Source of the DNA: an uncultured Oscillospiraceae bacterium
GTDB taxonomy: Bacteria; Bacillota; Clostridia; Oscillospirales; Oscillospiraceae
Assembly (NCBI GenBank): GCA_944385195.1
Contig: CALWWH010000067.1
Span: 1 to 14,001, forward strand
Direction: 5' to 3'
DNA length: 14,001 bases
Part shown: one piece after another, positions 1 to 6,692 of the stretch
How positions within the stretch are numbered: the first letter of the stretch is position 1
How the letters are laid out: every line of letters begins with the position of its first letter
Position numbers and translations under genes: made by a program
Notes under the pieces: generated by a model
Database searches by the model: none
The model's input: only the letters and a program-made list of their open reading frames with translations
What the model was told of the DNA's origin: nothing

Positions 1-38
1 CCCTTGACAAGGGAAATTTTGAGCAGGGAGGATAAAAT

Positions 39-68
39 CCGCCCCCCGATCTGACCATCGGGGGGCGG
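39..68 (-). terminator. Rho-independent terminator of the pyrH-ispG cluster
   Basis: A perfect 12-bp inverted repeat (39-50 pairs with 57-68) with a 6-nt loop and a GC-rich stem. On the minus strand it begins 7 nt after the final ispG stop (76-78) and is followed by ATTTTAT, a short U-rich tail. On the plus strand no T-run follows, so it fits leftward transcription only. It marks the 3' end of the whole minus-strand cluster. Positions 1-38, beyond it, hold no gene I can recognise. Confidence 0.85.
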
Positions 69-75
69 TTGCAGA

Positions 76-1113
76 TTAAAGTTCATCCACCAGCGCCAGC
101 AGCGCCGAAAGCAGCTGCGCCTCGGGGACCTTTTTGACGATCTCCCCTTTGCGGAAGAGCACACCCTCGCCGATCCCGCCGGCGATGCCCACGTCGGCCT
201 CCCGGGCCTCGCCGGGACCGTTGACGACACAGCCCATGACCGCCACGGTGATGGGCTTTTTGCAGTCCTTGAGCGCCGCTTAGACCTGCTGCGCCAAGGA
301 GATCAGGTCGATCTGCGTGCGCCCGCAGGTGGGGCAGGAGACAAAGTTGACGCCGTCCCGCCGCAGGCCGGCGGCCTGCAAAATCTCCTTGGCCGCAACC
401 ACCTCCCGCACCGGGTCGGCGGTCAGGCTGACGCGGATGGTGTCGCCGATGCCGTCGCAGAGCAGCGCACCGATGCCCATGGCGGACTTGATGATGCCCA
501 TGTGCTCGGTGCCGGTCTCCGTGACGCCCAGATGGAGCGGGTAGTCAACTTCCTTGGCCAGCAGGCGGTAGGCTGCGATGGTCAGCCGGACGCTGCTGGA
601 TTTGATGCTCACGCAGATGTCGGAGAAGTTTGCCTGCTCCAGGAGCTCTGTGTGGCCCAGCGCGCTCTCCACCAGCGCCTCCGGGCAGGGGTGGCCGTAT
701 TTTTCCAACAAGGGCTTTCCCAGGGAACCGGCGTTGACGCCCACGCGGATGGGAATGCCGTGCGCTTTGCAGCAATCGGCTACGGCGCGGACCTTGCCCG
801 CGTCGCCGATATTCCCCGGGTTGATGCGGATCTTTTTGGCGCCGCCCTCGGCTGCTAGAATCGCCAGGTTCCAGTCGAAGTGAATGTCCGCCACCAGCGG
901 CAGAGGGGAGCGGGCCGCGATCTGGGCAAAGCCCTTGGCGGCCTCGGCATTGGGGACGGCCAGGCGCACAATCTCGCACCCTGCCTCCGCCAGACGCCGG
1001 ATCTGAGCCAGAGAGCCCTCAACGTCGGTGGTTTTGGTGTTGAGCATGGACTGGATGCTCACCGGGGCGCCGCCGCCCACGAGCACGCTGCCCACGCGGA
1101 TCTGCTTGGTCAT
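76..1113 (-). pseudogene. ispG: 4-hydroxy-3-methylbut-2-enyl diphosphate synthase (IspG/GcpE), interrupted by an in-frame TAA
   Basis: IspG converts methylerythritol cyclodiphosphate to HMBPP, the penultimate MEP-pathway step, using a [4Fe-4S] cluster. Codons 1-277 (positions 283-1113) encode a clear IspG TIM barrel from MTKQIRVGSVLVGGG to the SCPTCGR motif holding C260 and C263. Codon 278 is TAA at 280-282. The same frame then continues for 67 codons to a normal TAA at 76-78 and encodes AVMGCVVNGPGEAREADVGI, which holds the third cluster cysteine (C295) and the glutamate ligand (E302). Without the stop the protein would be 345 residues, a usual family length, so only one codon is wrong. Homologues often carry Glu about here, and GAA to TAA is a single change. 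As read, the product lacks two cluster ligands. It is the last gene of the cluster, 45 bp after rseP. Its ATG has no good Shine-Dalgarno, only a purine-rich GA stretch. It may be a sequencing error rather than a true pseudogene. Confidence 0.93.
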
Positions 1114-1158
1114 TTCTCTCGTCTCTCTTTCTCACAAGTGTGACGGCCCGGGCCTTTG

Positions 1159-2217
1159 TCATTGCAGCAGCATAAATACGTCCTTGAAGATCAGCACCGC
1201 GCTCAGGCCCAGCAGCAAAATCATGCCCACCGCATGAACGTAGCCCTCATACTTCGGGTTGATTTTCCGGCGGAGGATGAGTTCAATGATGCCGGTCAGG
1301 ATCACCGCCACCACACGGCCGCCGTCCAGGGCCGGGATGGGCAGCAGGTTCATGAAGGCCAGGTTTACCGCGAGAAATGCGCCGATATAGAGCACGTTCA
1401 GCAAGCCCTCGGAGGTGGACTCGGCGGCGTTGCCGGTCTCAGAAATCAGGGCCACGATGCCGACAGGGCTGCTCATGTCCTTGAGGCCCATCGCGCCGGT
1501 GACCAGGTCGACGAGGCCCAGGCGCACGATCCGCCCGAAGTTTAGGGCGCTGTTCCAGGCATATTTTACTGTCTGCCAGGGAGAGTTTTCCACCGTGCCG
1601 AAGTACAGGCCGTACATCTGCTGCTCCACACCGTCCACCACGAAGGTCTGCGGCTCCATCTTGAAGTCCTTCAGCTCGACGCGCTGGCCGTCCCGGCGGA
1701 CGACCACGTCGTAGAAGGAATCCTTTCCCCGCCGGAGCAGCATGGTCAGGTCGCCGTTGACGTAGATGTTCTCGCCGTCGATGGAGAGAATCTCGTCGCC
1801 GACTTGCAGGCCCTGCTCGCCCTCGAGGGTACAGCCGTCCATGAAGTCCACGATCTGGCTGGTGACGAAGGCCTGCGAGGGAGCGTAGAGAATGAGCAGA
1901 ATGAGCAGCCCCACGAGAAAGTTCATCGCCGCGCCGGCCACCAGGATGATTGCCCGCTGCCAGGCTGGCTTTGAGGTGAAAGCCCGGGGGTCTTGGCTGC
2001 TCTCGTCCTCGCCCTCCATGGCGCGGTAGCCGCCGATGGGGATGCAGCGCAGAGAGTAGGTGGTTTCGCCGACGGTCTTTTGCCAGATCGCCGGGCCCAT
2101 GCACATGGAAAACTCGTTGACCCGCACACCGAAGAGCTTTGCCGTCAAAAAGTGACCCAGCTCGTGGACAAAGATCAACACGCCAAAAATGAGTATTGCA
2201 AGGATGATATATAACAA
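1159..2217 (-). CDS. rseP: RIP (site-2) zinc metalloprotease RseP/RasP
   Basis: An intramembrane zinc protease that makes the second cut in membrane substrates such as anti-sigma factors (RsiW in Bacillus) and leftover signal peptides. The 352-residue protein has a first membrane helix (about 1-18) carrying the zinc motif HELGH at 18-22, a second helix near 88-111, one PDZ domain around 120-185, a third helix near 265-290 and a last one near 330-350. The second active-site motif, NLLPIPALDGG at 290-300, supplies the third zinc ligand, D298. The start codon is TTG at 2215-2217, chosen because a perfect AGGAGG lies 7 nt upstream and the protein begins directly with its first membrane helix; the next in-frame Met is residue 38, past the active site. 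It lies 72 bp after dxr and 45 bp before ispG, its usual neighbours in Firmicutes. Confidence 0.96.
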   Translation of the reverse strand: MLYIILAILIFGVLIFVHELGHFLTAKLFGVRVNEFSMCMGPAIWQKTVGETTYSLRCIPIGGYRAMEGEDESSQDPRAFTSKPAWQRAIILVAGAAMNFLVGLLILLILYAPSQAFVTSQIVDFMDGCTLEGEQGLQVGDEILSIDGENIYVNGDLTMLLRRGKDSFYDVVVRRDGQRVELKDFKMEPQTFVVDGVEQQMYGLYFGTVENSPWQTVKYAWNSALNFGRIVRLGLVDLVTGAMGLKDMSSPVGIVALISETGNAAESTSEGLLNVLYIGAFLAVNLAFMNLLPIPALDGGRVVAVILTGIIELILRRKINPKYEGYVHAVGMILLLGLSAVLIFKDVFMLLQ

Positions 2218-2224
2218 TGCTTTG

Positions 2225-2230
2225 CCTCCT
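2225..2230 (-). promoter_or_regulatory. Ribosome binding site fixing the TTG start of rseP
   Basis: The minus strand reads AGGAGG here, 7 nt before the TTG at 2217-2215. No ATG or GTG nearby keeps the first membrane helix, so this site decides the start. Confidence 0.85.
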
Positions 2231-2289
2231 AAAGTGAATGTAAAAATGGATTGCTATGCCGGGGCGGCGGGCCGCAGCCTGGCGCAGTT

Positions 2290-3435
2290 TTACAGCCGCT
2301 CGAGCACAAAGGCGCGGGCAGCCTCGTCGGCGGCCAATATGTCGTCCAGGGTCTGCGCCGGACCATGGCCCAGGGCCTCGACGGCCTGCCCGACCAGGCG
2401 GGGGATGTCGTAAAAGCCGATGCCGTCCCGAAGATAGGCCTCCACGGCGATTTCGTTGGAGGCATTCATGACGGCGCACGCTGTTCCGCCCATGGCAGCG
2501 CAGCGGATGGCCAGCGGCAGACAGGGGAAGGTTTCCTCGTCCGGGGCCTCGAAGCTCAGCGGGCCACAGCTGAGCAGATCCAGCGCCGGAGCGGGGCAAG
2601 GGGCCCGGTCGGGCCAGGTGAGGGCGTATTCGATGGGAATGCGCATATCCGGGACGCCCAGCTGCGCCAGGACTGCCCCGTCCACGAACTCTACCAGAGA
2701 GTGGACGATACTCTGGCGGTGGATGACGATGGAGATCTGCCCCGGGTCGACGGCGTAGAGGTGCATGGCTTCGATGAACTCCAGGCCCTTGTTCATCATG
2801 GTGGCAGAGTCGATGGTGATTTTCCGGCCCATGTTCCAGTTGGGGTGTTTGAGGGCTTGGCTTGCCTTTACGCCCAGTAACTCAGCCCGTTTTCTGCCAA
2901 AGAAGGGCCCTCCGGAGGCGGTGAGAATCAGGCGCTTGACCTGGGATCTGTCCCGGCAGCCCTGCAAGCACTGGAAGATGGCCGAATGCTCGGAATCCAC
3001 CGGCACCAGCTGGGCACCGTGCCTCTTCGCGGCGGCCATGACCAGGTCGCCGGCGCAGACCAGAGTCTCCTTGTTGGCCAGGGCAATCCGCCGCCCCCTC
3101 TCGATGGCGGCAAGGGTCGGGCGCAGTCCTGCTGCGCCCATCAAGGCACAGAGCACGGTGTCGCAGTCCATACAGGCCGCCTCCAGGAGGCCCTCTGGGC
3201 CGGAGGCGACGCGGATATCGGTGTCCGCCAGGCGGACCCTCAGGTCTGCGGCTGCGGCCTTGTCGGCCATAACCGCCAGCTGGGGATGAAATTGGCGGCA
3301 CTGCTGCTCCATGCGCAGGACGCTGCGGTTGGCTGCCAGGGCGGCAACGCGGACTTCGGGCAGCGTTTGCAGCACACTCAGCGCCTGCTGCCCGATGGAG
3401 CCGGTGCTGCCGAGAATTGAGATTGTCTGTGTCAT
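2290..3435 (-). CDS. dxr: 1-deoxy-D-xylulose 5-phosphate reductoisomerase
   Basis: Catalyses the NADPH-dependent rearrangement and reduction of DXP to MEP, the committed step of the MEP isoprenoid pathway, in the cytoplasm; it is the target of fosmidomycin. The 381-residue protein, close to the family's usual length, has the N-terminal NADPH loop GSTGSIG at 9-15. Metal-binding residues D147 and E149 lie in VPVDSEHSAIFQ, and E219 in NKGLEF. LTASGGPF (171-178) and HPNWNMGRKITIDSATMMNK (197-216) form the substrate and flexible-loop region. I chose the ATG at 3433-3435 because GTGAGG lies 6 nt upstream. A GTG four codons further up (3445-3447) is also in frame but would use part of that site as its own codon. 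It follows cdsA by 24 bp. It works in the same pathway as ispG downstream and feeds prenyl diphosphates to uppS upstream. Confidence 0.97.
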   Translation of the reverse strand: MTQTISILGSTGSIGQQALSVLQTLPEVRVAALAANRSVLRMEQQCRQFHPQLAVMADKAAAADLRVRLADTDIRVASGPEGLLEAACMDCDTVLCALMGAAGLRPTLAAIERGRRIALANKETLVCAGDLVMAAAKRHGAQLVPVDSEHSAIFQCLQGCRDRSQVKRLILTASGGPFFGRKRAELLGVKASQALKHPNWNMGRKITIDSATMMNKGLEFIEAMHLYAVDPGQISIVIHRQSIVHSLVEFVDGAVLAQLGVPDMRIPIEYALTWPDRAPCPAPALDLLSCGPLSFEAPDEETFPCLPLAIRCAAMGGTACAVMNASNEIAVEAYLRDGIGFYDIPRLVGQAVEALGHGPAQTLDDILAADEAARAFVLERL

Positions 3436-3459
3436 AGTATGCCTCACTGCGCAGGGAAA

Positions 3460-4272
3460 TTACGCCACCAGCGGCAGAAACAGCAGGAGCAGCTCACAGA
3501 CCGGGGCGCAGAAATACATGCTGTCAAAGCGGTCCAGCACCCCACCGTGGCCGGGCAGGAGTTTGCCGAAATCTTTGATATGCTTCTCCCGCTTGAGGCA
3601 GGAGAAGAACAGGTCGCCGATGACGCTGACCACCGCGCCGCAGAGCGCGGCGGCCACGGCGGAGAGATAGCTGACCTCTTTATGGAAGGCAAACTGAAGG
3701 ATGAGTCCGTAGAGGACCATGAAGATGACGGCGCCGGCAAAGCCCCCGATCATGCCCTCCACGGTCTTTTTGGGGCTGATGACGGGGGCCAGCTTGTGCT
3801 TGCCGAAGGCCATGCCTGCGAAGAGGGCAAACCCGTCGGCCACAAAGGCCACCAGGATGGGGACCACCACCAGGAAGCGGCCATTGTCCTGCACCACCAG
3901 GCGCACAATCGCCGAGAGGAAATAGGGGGAGATCAGGCCGCCGAAGAGACAGGCGGTCATGGCCTCGAAGGACAGCTCCATTTTTGATGCCAGCAGCTCT
4001 GCTGCCAGGATGAGAAAGAAAATCACAGCCGCCGCCATGGCAGGCAGCGCCGGGCTGCCCGCCCAACACCAGAAGGGCACCAGGGCCGCCATGATGCCGG
4101 TCTCAGCGACGATGCGCTTTTTTTCGATCAGGTGCGTGGCGAAGGTGAGCTCATAGGCCGCGATGGCGCACAGCAGAGCCACCATGACAGCGGTCACGAT
4201 GGTGGGCAAAAACAAAATGATGACAGCCACCAAGGGGACGCCAATGGCGGCGACGAAAAGGCGAGATTTCAT
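3460..4272 (-). CDS. cdsA: Phosphatidate cytidylyltransferase (CDP-diglyceride synthase)
   Basis: Makes CDP-diacylglycerol from phosphatidic acid and CTP at the cytoplasmic membrane, the branch point for phosphatidylglycerol and other phospholipids. The 270-residue protein is strongly hydrophobic with about eight predicted membrane segments. It ends with the complete CdsA signature at 224-250, in the order S-x-L-K-R, K-D-x-G, P-G-H-G-G and D-R-x-D. The frame stays open upstream inside uppS, but the start is the ATG at 4270-4272: it has GGAGGT 5 nt upstream and overlaps the uppS stop by four bases (ATGA), which suggests translational coupling. The first residues, MKSRLFVAAIGVPLVAVI, lead straight into the first membrane helix. 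The gene pair uppS-cdsA is very widely conserved. Confidence 0.96.
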   Translation of the reverse strand: MKSRLFVAAIGVPLVAVIILFLPTIVTAVMVALLCAIAAYELTFATHLIEKKRIVAETGIMAALVPFWCWAGSPALPAMAAAVIFFLILAAELLASKMELSFEAMTACLFGGLISPYFLSAIVRLVVQDNGRFLVVVPILVAFVADGFALFAGMAFGKHKLAPVISPKKTVEGMIGGFAGAVIFMVLYGLILQFAFHKEVSYLSAVAAALCGAVVSVIGDLFFSCLKREKHIKDFGKLLPGHGGVLDRFDSMYFCAPVCELLLLFLPLVA

Positions 4273-5003
4273 TTGACACCTCCGAAGCGCCGGCTGCGGC
4301 CGTTGTAGGCTGCGATGGCGCGATCCAGCTCCGCCGGGGTAAAGTCCGGCCAGAGCACATCTGTGAAATAGTATTCCGCATAGGCGGACTGCCAGAGCAG
4401 GAAATTGGAGGTCCGAAGCTCCCCACTGGGGCGGATGATGAGGTCCGGGTCGGGAATCCGGGCCGAGAAGAGCAGGTCTGAAAAAGCAGCCTCGTCCAGC
4501 GCCTGGGGATCTGCTGCTCCGGCGGCGCATTTGGCTGCATAGGCCCGGGCGGCTCGCAGGATCTCGTCCCGCCCGCCGTAATTGAGACAGATGTTGACCT
4601 GTACGCCCTCGTAATTCTGAGACACTTCGGTTACCTGCTCGCACAGGGCGCGGAGCCTCGGACTCAGGGGCGTGAGGTCGCCAAAAAAGGCGATTTTAAC
4701 GCGGTCCTTGGCCATCTTTTGAAGAGCCTCGACCAGGTATTTTTCCAGCAGGCCCATGATGGCGGCAATCTCCGTCTCGGAGCGCTTCCAGTTTTCGGTG
4801 GAGAAGGCGTAGACGGTGAGGTACTGCATGCCGATGTTTTTGCAGTAGGTGGCGATGGTGCGAAAGGTCTCTGCGCCTGCCGCGTGACCGGCTGTGCGGG
4901 GCAGACCCCGCTTCTGGGCCCAGCGGCCGTTGCCATCCATGATGATGGCCACGTGGGCGGGGACAGCCTGCGGGGTGGAGCTGCTGCGCTTAAAAAGTGC
5001 CAT
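4269..5003 (-). CDS. uppS: Isoprenyl transferase (undecaprenyl diphosphate synthase, UppS)
   Basis: A cis-prenyltransferase that condenses farnesyl diphosphate with isopentenyl diphosphates to make undecaprenyl diphosphate, the lipid carrier for peptidoglycan and other wall polymers. In the 244-residue form, MDGNGRWA lies at 22-29 with the catalytic Mg-binding D23. The family blocks VYAFSTENW, CLNYGGRDE, IIRPSGELRTSNFLLWQ and the YYF-WPDF end are all present. The ATG at 5001-5003 is preferred because GGAGGT lies 10 nt upstream and the protein then has the usual short N-terminus. The frame is open further up, with ATGs at 5036 and 5093, but I see no ribosome binding site for them and the upper one lies inside a hairpin. 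A 130-bp gap separates it from frr, and it overlaps cdsA by 4 bp. The identity is firm; the start is moderately sure. Confidence 0.95.
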   Translation of the reverse strand: MALFKRSSSTPQAVPAHVAIIMDGNGRWAQKRGLPRTAGHAAGAETFRTIATYCKNIGMQYLTVYAFSTENWKRSETEIAAIMGLLEKYLVEALQKMAKDRVKIAFFGDLTPLSPRLRALCEQVTEVSQNYEGVQVNICLNYGGRDEILRAARAYAAKCAAGAADPQALDEAAFSDLLFSARIPDPDLIIRPSGELRTSNFLLWQSAYAEYYFTDVLWPDFTPAELDRAIAAYNGRSRRFGGVK

Positions 5004-5013
5004 GAGCTGTGGG

Positions 5014-5019
5014 ACCTCC
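5014..5019 (-). promoter_or_regulatory. Ribosome binding site deciding the uppS start
   Basis: The minus strand reads GGAGGT 10 nt before the ATG at 5003-5001. The two upstream in-frame ATGs have no comparable site. Confidence 0.65.
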
Positions 5020-5090
5020 GTTTCGTTTTGGGTCATTCGGCCGAGGCGGGCAGATTCGCGCTGCGCGCAGTTCCTGGCCTGCCGGCGGCA

Positions 5091-5128
5091 CACACGAGGG
5101 CTGCTGCAAAGGCAGCAGCCCTCGTGTG
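5091..5128. repeat. Perfect 17-bp inverted repeat between frr and uppS
   Basis: Positions 5091-5107 pair perfectly with 5112-5128 around a 4-nt loop. It begins 5 nt after the frr stop. In leftward transcripts the stem is followed by TGCCGCCGGC, so there is no U-tract and it is not a canonical intrinsic terminator. On the plus strand it is followed by CAAAATC, also without a U-tract. I see no promoter between it and uppS, so the downstream genes probably depend on read-through. It may be an attenuator, an RNase processing site or a 3' stabiliser. Confidence 0.8.
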
Positions 5129-5133
5129 CAAAA

Positions 5134-5685
5134 TCAGATCGCCATGAGCTCCTTATCTTTGGCGGCGACCTGGTCGTCGATGGTTTTGATATACTTGTCG
5201 GTCATGTCCTGGATGGTCTTCTCCTGGTCCTTCAGATCATCCTCGGTGATCTCGCCCTTCTTTTGGGCTTTCCTGGCAGCCTCCACGGCGTCGCGGCGAA
5301 TGTTGCGGATGGCAACCTTGGCGTCCTCGCCGTATTTTTTCACCTGTTTGGACAGATCTTTACGGCGCTCTTCCGTCAGCTGCGGGAAGGTCAGACGGAT
5401 CATTTTGCCATCGTTCTGGGGGTTGATCCCCAGGTCGGAGGCCTGGATGGCCTTCTCAATGGCCTTGAGCAGGGTGCCGTCCCAGGGGGAGATGGTCAGA
5501 GTGCGGGCGTCGGGGGACGCGATGGTGGCGATCTGACCGATGGGCGTCTCGGCGCCGTAGTACTCGACGCTGATGCGGTCGAGGACGGCGGCGTTGGCAC
5601 GGCCGGCGCGGACGGAATTAAACTGGGTCTTCAGGGCCTCAATGGTCTTGTCCATCTTTGCGGCCAGTTCGGGATTTTTGCTCAT
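5134..5685 (-). CDS. frr: Ribosome recycling factor
   Basis: Splits the post-termination ribosome together with EF-G so that subunits can be reused; cytoplasmic and normally essential. The 183-residue protein is close to the usual 185. It has the expected two-domain sequence: an N-terminal helix with FNSVRAGRANAAVLDRI, then the beta domain (VEYYGAETPIGQIATI, DARTLTISPWD, LGINPQNDGKMIRL), then the long C-terminal helices containing FPQLTEERRKDLSKQVKKYG and the charged VAIRNIRRDAVE segment. AAAGGAGG lies 10 nt before the ATG, inside the end of pyrH, and only 2 bp separate the two genes, so they are certainly cotranscribed. A perfect hairpin follows directly after the stop. Confidence 0.98.
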   Translation of the reverse strand: MSKNPELAAKMDKTIEALKTQFNSVRAGRANAAVLDRISVEYYGAETPIGQIATIASPDARTLTISPWDGTLLKAIEKAIQASDLGINPQNDGKMIRLTFPQLTEERRKDLSKQVKKYGEDAKVAIRNIRRDAVEAARKAQKKGEITEDDLKDQEKTIQDMTDKYIKTIDDQVAAKDKELMAI

Positions 5686-5687
5686 GA

Positions 5688-6410
5688 TTAAAAAGCCTCC
5701 TTTATAGTGGTGCCAATGTCCTCGCCCATGACGACGCGGAAGATGTTCTGCGGATCCTCCAGCGCGAAGAGCGCCAGGGGCATGTGGTTATCCATGGCCA
5801 GGGAGATGGCGGTGATATCGGTTGCGTTGAGGTGCTGTGCCAGGACATCATCGTAGGTGATGGTGTCGTAACGCTTTGCGTTGGGGTTCTTGCGGGGGTC
5901 ATCGTCGTAGACGCCGTCGATATTCTTTGCCAGCAGAACGGCGTCGGCGCCAATCTCGATGCCGCGGAGCACCGCGCCGGTGTCCGTGGAAAAATAGGGG
6001 TTGCCGGTGCCGCAGCCGAAGATGACCACCCGGCCCTTTTCCAGATGGGCCACCGCCTTGTTGCGGATGTAGGGCTCAGCAACGGTGGGCATACTCAGGG
6101 CGGTCTGCACCCGGGCGGGGCAGCCCTTCTGCTCCAGCGTGTCGGCCAGGCCCAGGGCGTTGATGACCGTGGCAAGCATGCCCATCTGGTCGGCTCGGGT
6201 GCGCTCCATATGGTCGCCGCCGTCTTTCAGCCCCCGCCAGATGTTGCCGCCGCCTACGACGACAGCCACCTGCACACCAGCGTCGACGCATTGCTTGATG
6301 ACGTCACACACTGGGCCAATGATCGAAAAATCCAAACCTCGACCGGCCTCGCCGGCCAGCGCCTCGCCGCTGATCTTAACCAGCACACGCCGGTACTTGG
6401 GGGTATTCAT
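5688..6410 (-). CDS. pyrH: Uridylate (UMP) kinase
   Basis: Phosphorylates UMP to UDP with ATP, the entry to UTP and CTP pools; a cytoplasmic homohexamer of the amino-acid kinase fold, in many bacteria activated by GTP and inhibited by UTP. The 240-residue protein carries the phosphate-binding KISGEAL at 12-18, VVVGGGNIWRG, DHMERTRADQMGMLATVINAL, the FGCGTGNPYFSTDT segment and GADAVLLAKNIDGVYDDDP, all typical of PyrH. I prefer the ATG at 6408-6410, with AAGGA 8 nt upstream. The ATG three codons earlier (6417-6419) would have the AAGGA directly against it. It is the first gene of the minus-strand cluster, 2 bp before frr, with its own sigma-A-like promoter. In many bacteria rpsB and tsf precede pyrH; here they do not. 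Confidence 0.97.
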   Translation of the reverse strand: MNTPKYRRVLVKISGEALAGEAGRGLDFSIIGPVCDVIKQCVDAGVQVAVVVGGGNIWRGLKDGGDHMERTRADQMGMLATVINALGLADTLEQKGCPARVQTALSMPTVAEPYIRNKAVAHLEKGRVVIFGCGTGNPYFSTDTGAVLRGIEIGADAVLLAKNIDGVYDDDPRKNPNAKRYDTITYDDVLAQHLNATDITAISLAMDNHMPLALFALEDPQNIFRVVMGEDIGTTIKEAF

Positions 6411-6418
6411 GGAAATCA

Positions 6419-6423
6419 TCCTT
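6419..6423 (-). promoter_or_regulatory. Ribosome binding site deciding the pyrH start
   Basis: The minus strand reads AAGGA 8 nt before the ATG at 6410-6408. It overlaps the alternative upstream ATG, which argues against that start. Confidence 0.6.
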
Positions 6424-6467
6424 TCAGTAGGCGGCAGGTCCGCCCTGGATACTCCCCTATATTTTAT

Positions 6468-6496
6468 AATATATTTCGCGTTCTGGGAAGAGGCAA
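6468..6496 (-). promoter_or_regulatory. Sigma-A-like promoter of the pyrH-frr-uppS-cdsA-dxr-rseP-ispG cluster
   Basis: On the minus strand, TTGCCT (6496-6491) and TATATT (6473-6468) are separated by exactly 17 nt. The -10 box sits in a marked AT-rich patch within otherwise GC-rich DNA. Predicted transcription starts near 6461, leaving a leader of about 50 nt before the pyrH ATG. Confidence 0.7.
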
Positions 6497-6563
6497 TTTC
6501 AAATTTTTCGTAAATTCCTCGGGTTTGATTGGAGGATGCCCATTTTTGGGGTCATTGAAACGT

Positions 6564-6589
6564 CGCCCGGCGGCCGCGGCCGCCGGGCG
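6564..6589. repeat. Perfect 26-bp GC-only palindrome between the pyrH and glnS promoters
   Basis: Positions 6564-6576 are the exact reverse complement of 6577-6589 with no spacer, and all 26 bases are G or C. It lies 22 bp upstream of the glnS -35 box and 67 bp upstream of the pyrH -35 box. There is no T-run on either side, so it is not a standard terminator. It could be a protein-binding site, a cruciform-forming element or a transcription-insulating hairpin. The rest of 6411-6692 holds the two promoters and leaders and no gene. Confidence 0.75.
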
Positions 6590-6611
6590 GTGTAATATCT
6601 GCATTTTCCCC

Positions 6612-6640
6612 TTGCGCCAATACCGCAAATGGTGTATAAT
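6612..6640 (+). promoter_or_regulatory. Sigma-A-like promoter of glnS
   Basis: TTGCGC (6612-6617) and a consensus TATAAT (6635-6640) are separated by 17 nt. Predicted transcription starts near 6647, giving a leader of about 46 nt that contains the small hairpin at 6661-6676 and GAAAGGA at 6678-6684, 8 nt before the glnS ATG. Confidence 0.8.
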
Positions 6641-6660
6641 TCTCTTTATCGCATGAACAA

Positions 6661-6676
6661 CGGGCAAACTTGCCCG
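6661..6676 (+). promoter_or_regulatory. Small leader hairpin just before the glnS ribosome binding site
   Basis: CGGGCA (6661-6666) pairs with TGCCCG (6671-6676) around an AACT loop, ending one base before GAAAGGA. It could tune ribosome access or mRNA stability. It is too short to be a T-box. Confidence 0.45.
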
Positions 6677-6692
6677 AGAAAGGACGGCAGAC

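Noticed and set aside
4..38. TTGACA at 4-9 with an AT-rich TAAAAT at 33-38 as a plus-strand promoter
   Set aside because: The spacing is 23 nt, too long for sigma-A, and the hairpin terminator of the opposing cluster follows at once with no plus-strand gene after it.
280..282. Codon reassignment or selenocysteine/pyrrolysine insertion at the ispG stop
   Set aside because: Those use TGA or TAG; this is TAA, which also ends several normal genes in the window. No insertion-type structure is evident just after it.
1439..2599. A 386-codon minus-strand open frame overlapping rseP and the end of dxr
   Set aside because: An out-of-frame shadow, rich in R, G and P. The rseP frame carries HELGH and LDGG, and the dxr frame is intact.
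6536..6595. A 19-codon plus-strand open frame starting with ATG right after GGAGG and covering the 26-bp palindrome
   Set aside because: The GGAGG touches the ATG with no spacing, no promoter precedes it on that strand, and it ends before the glnS promoter, so translation is unlikely.
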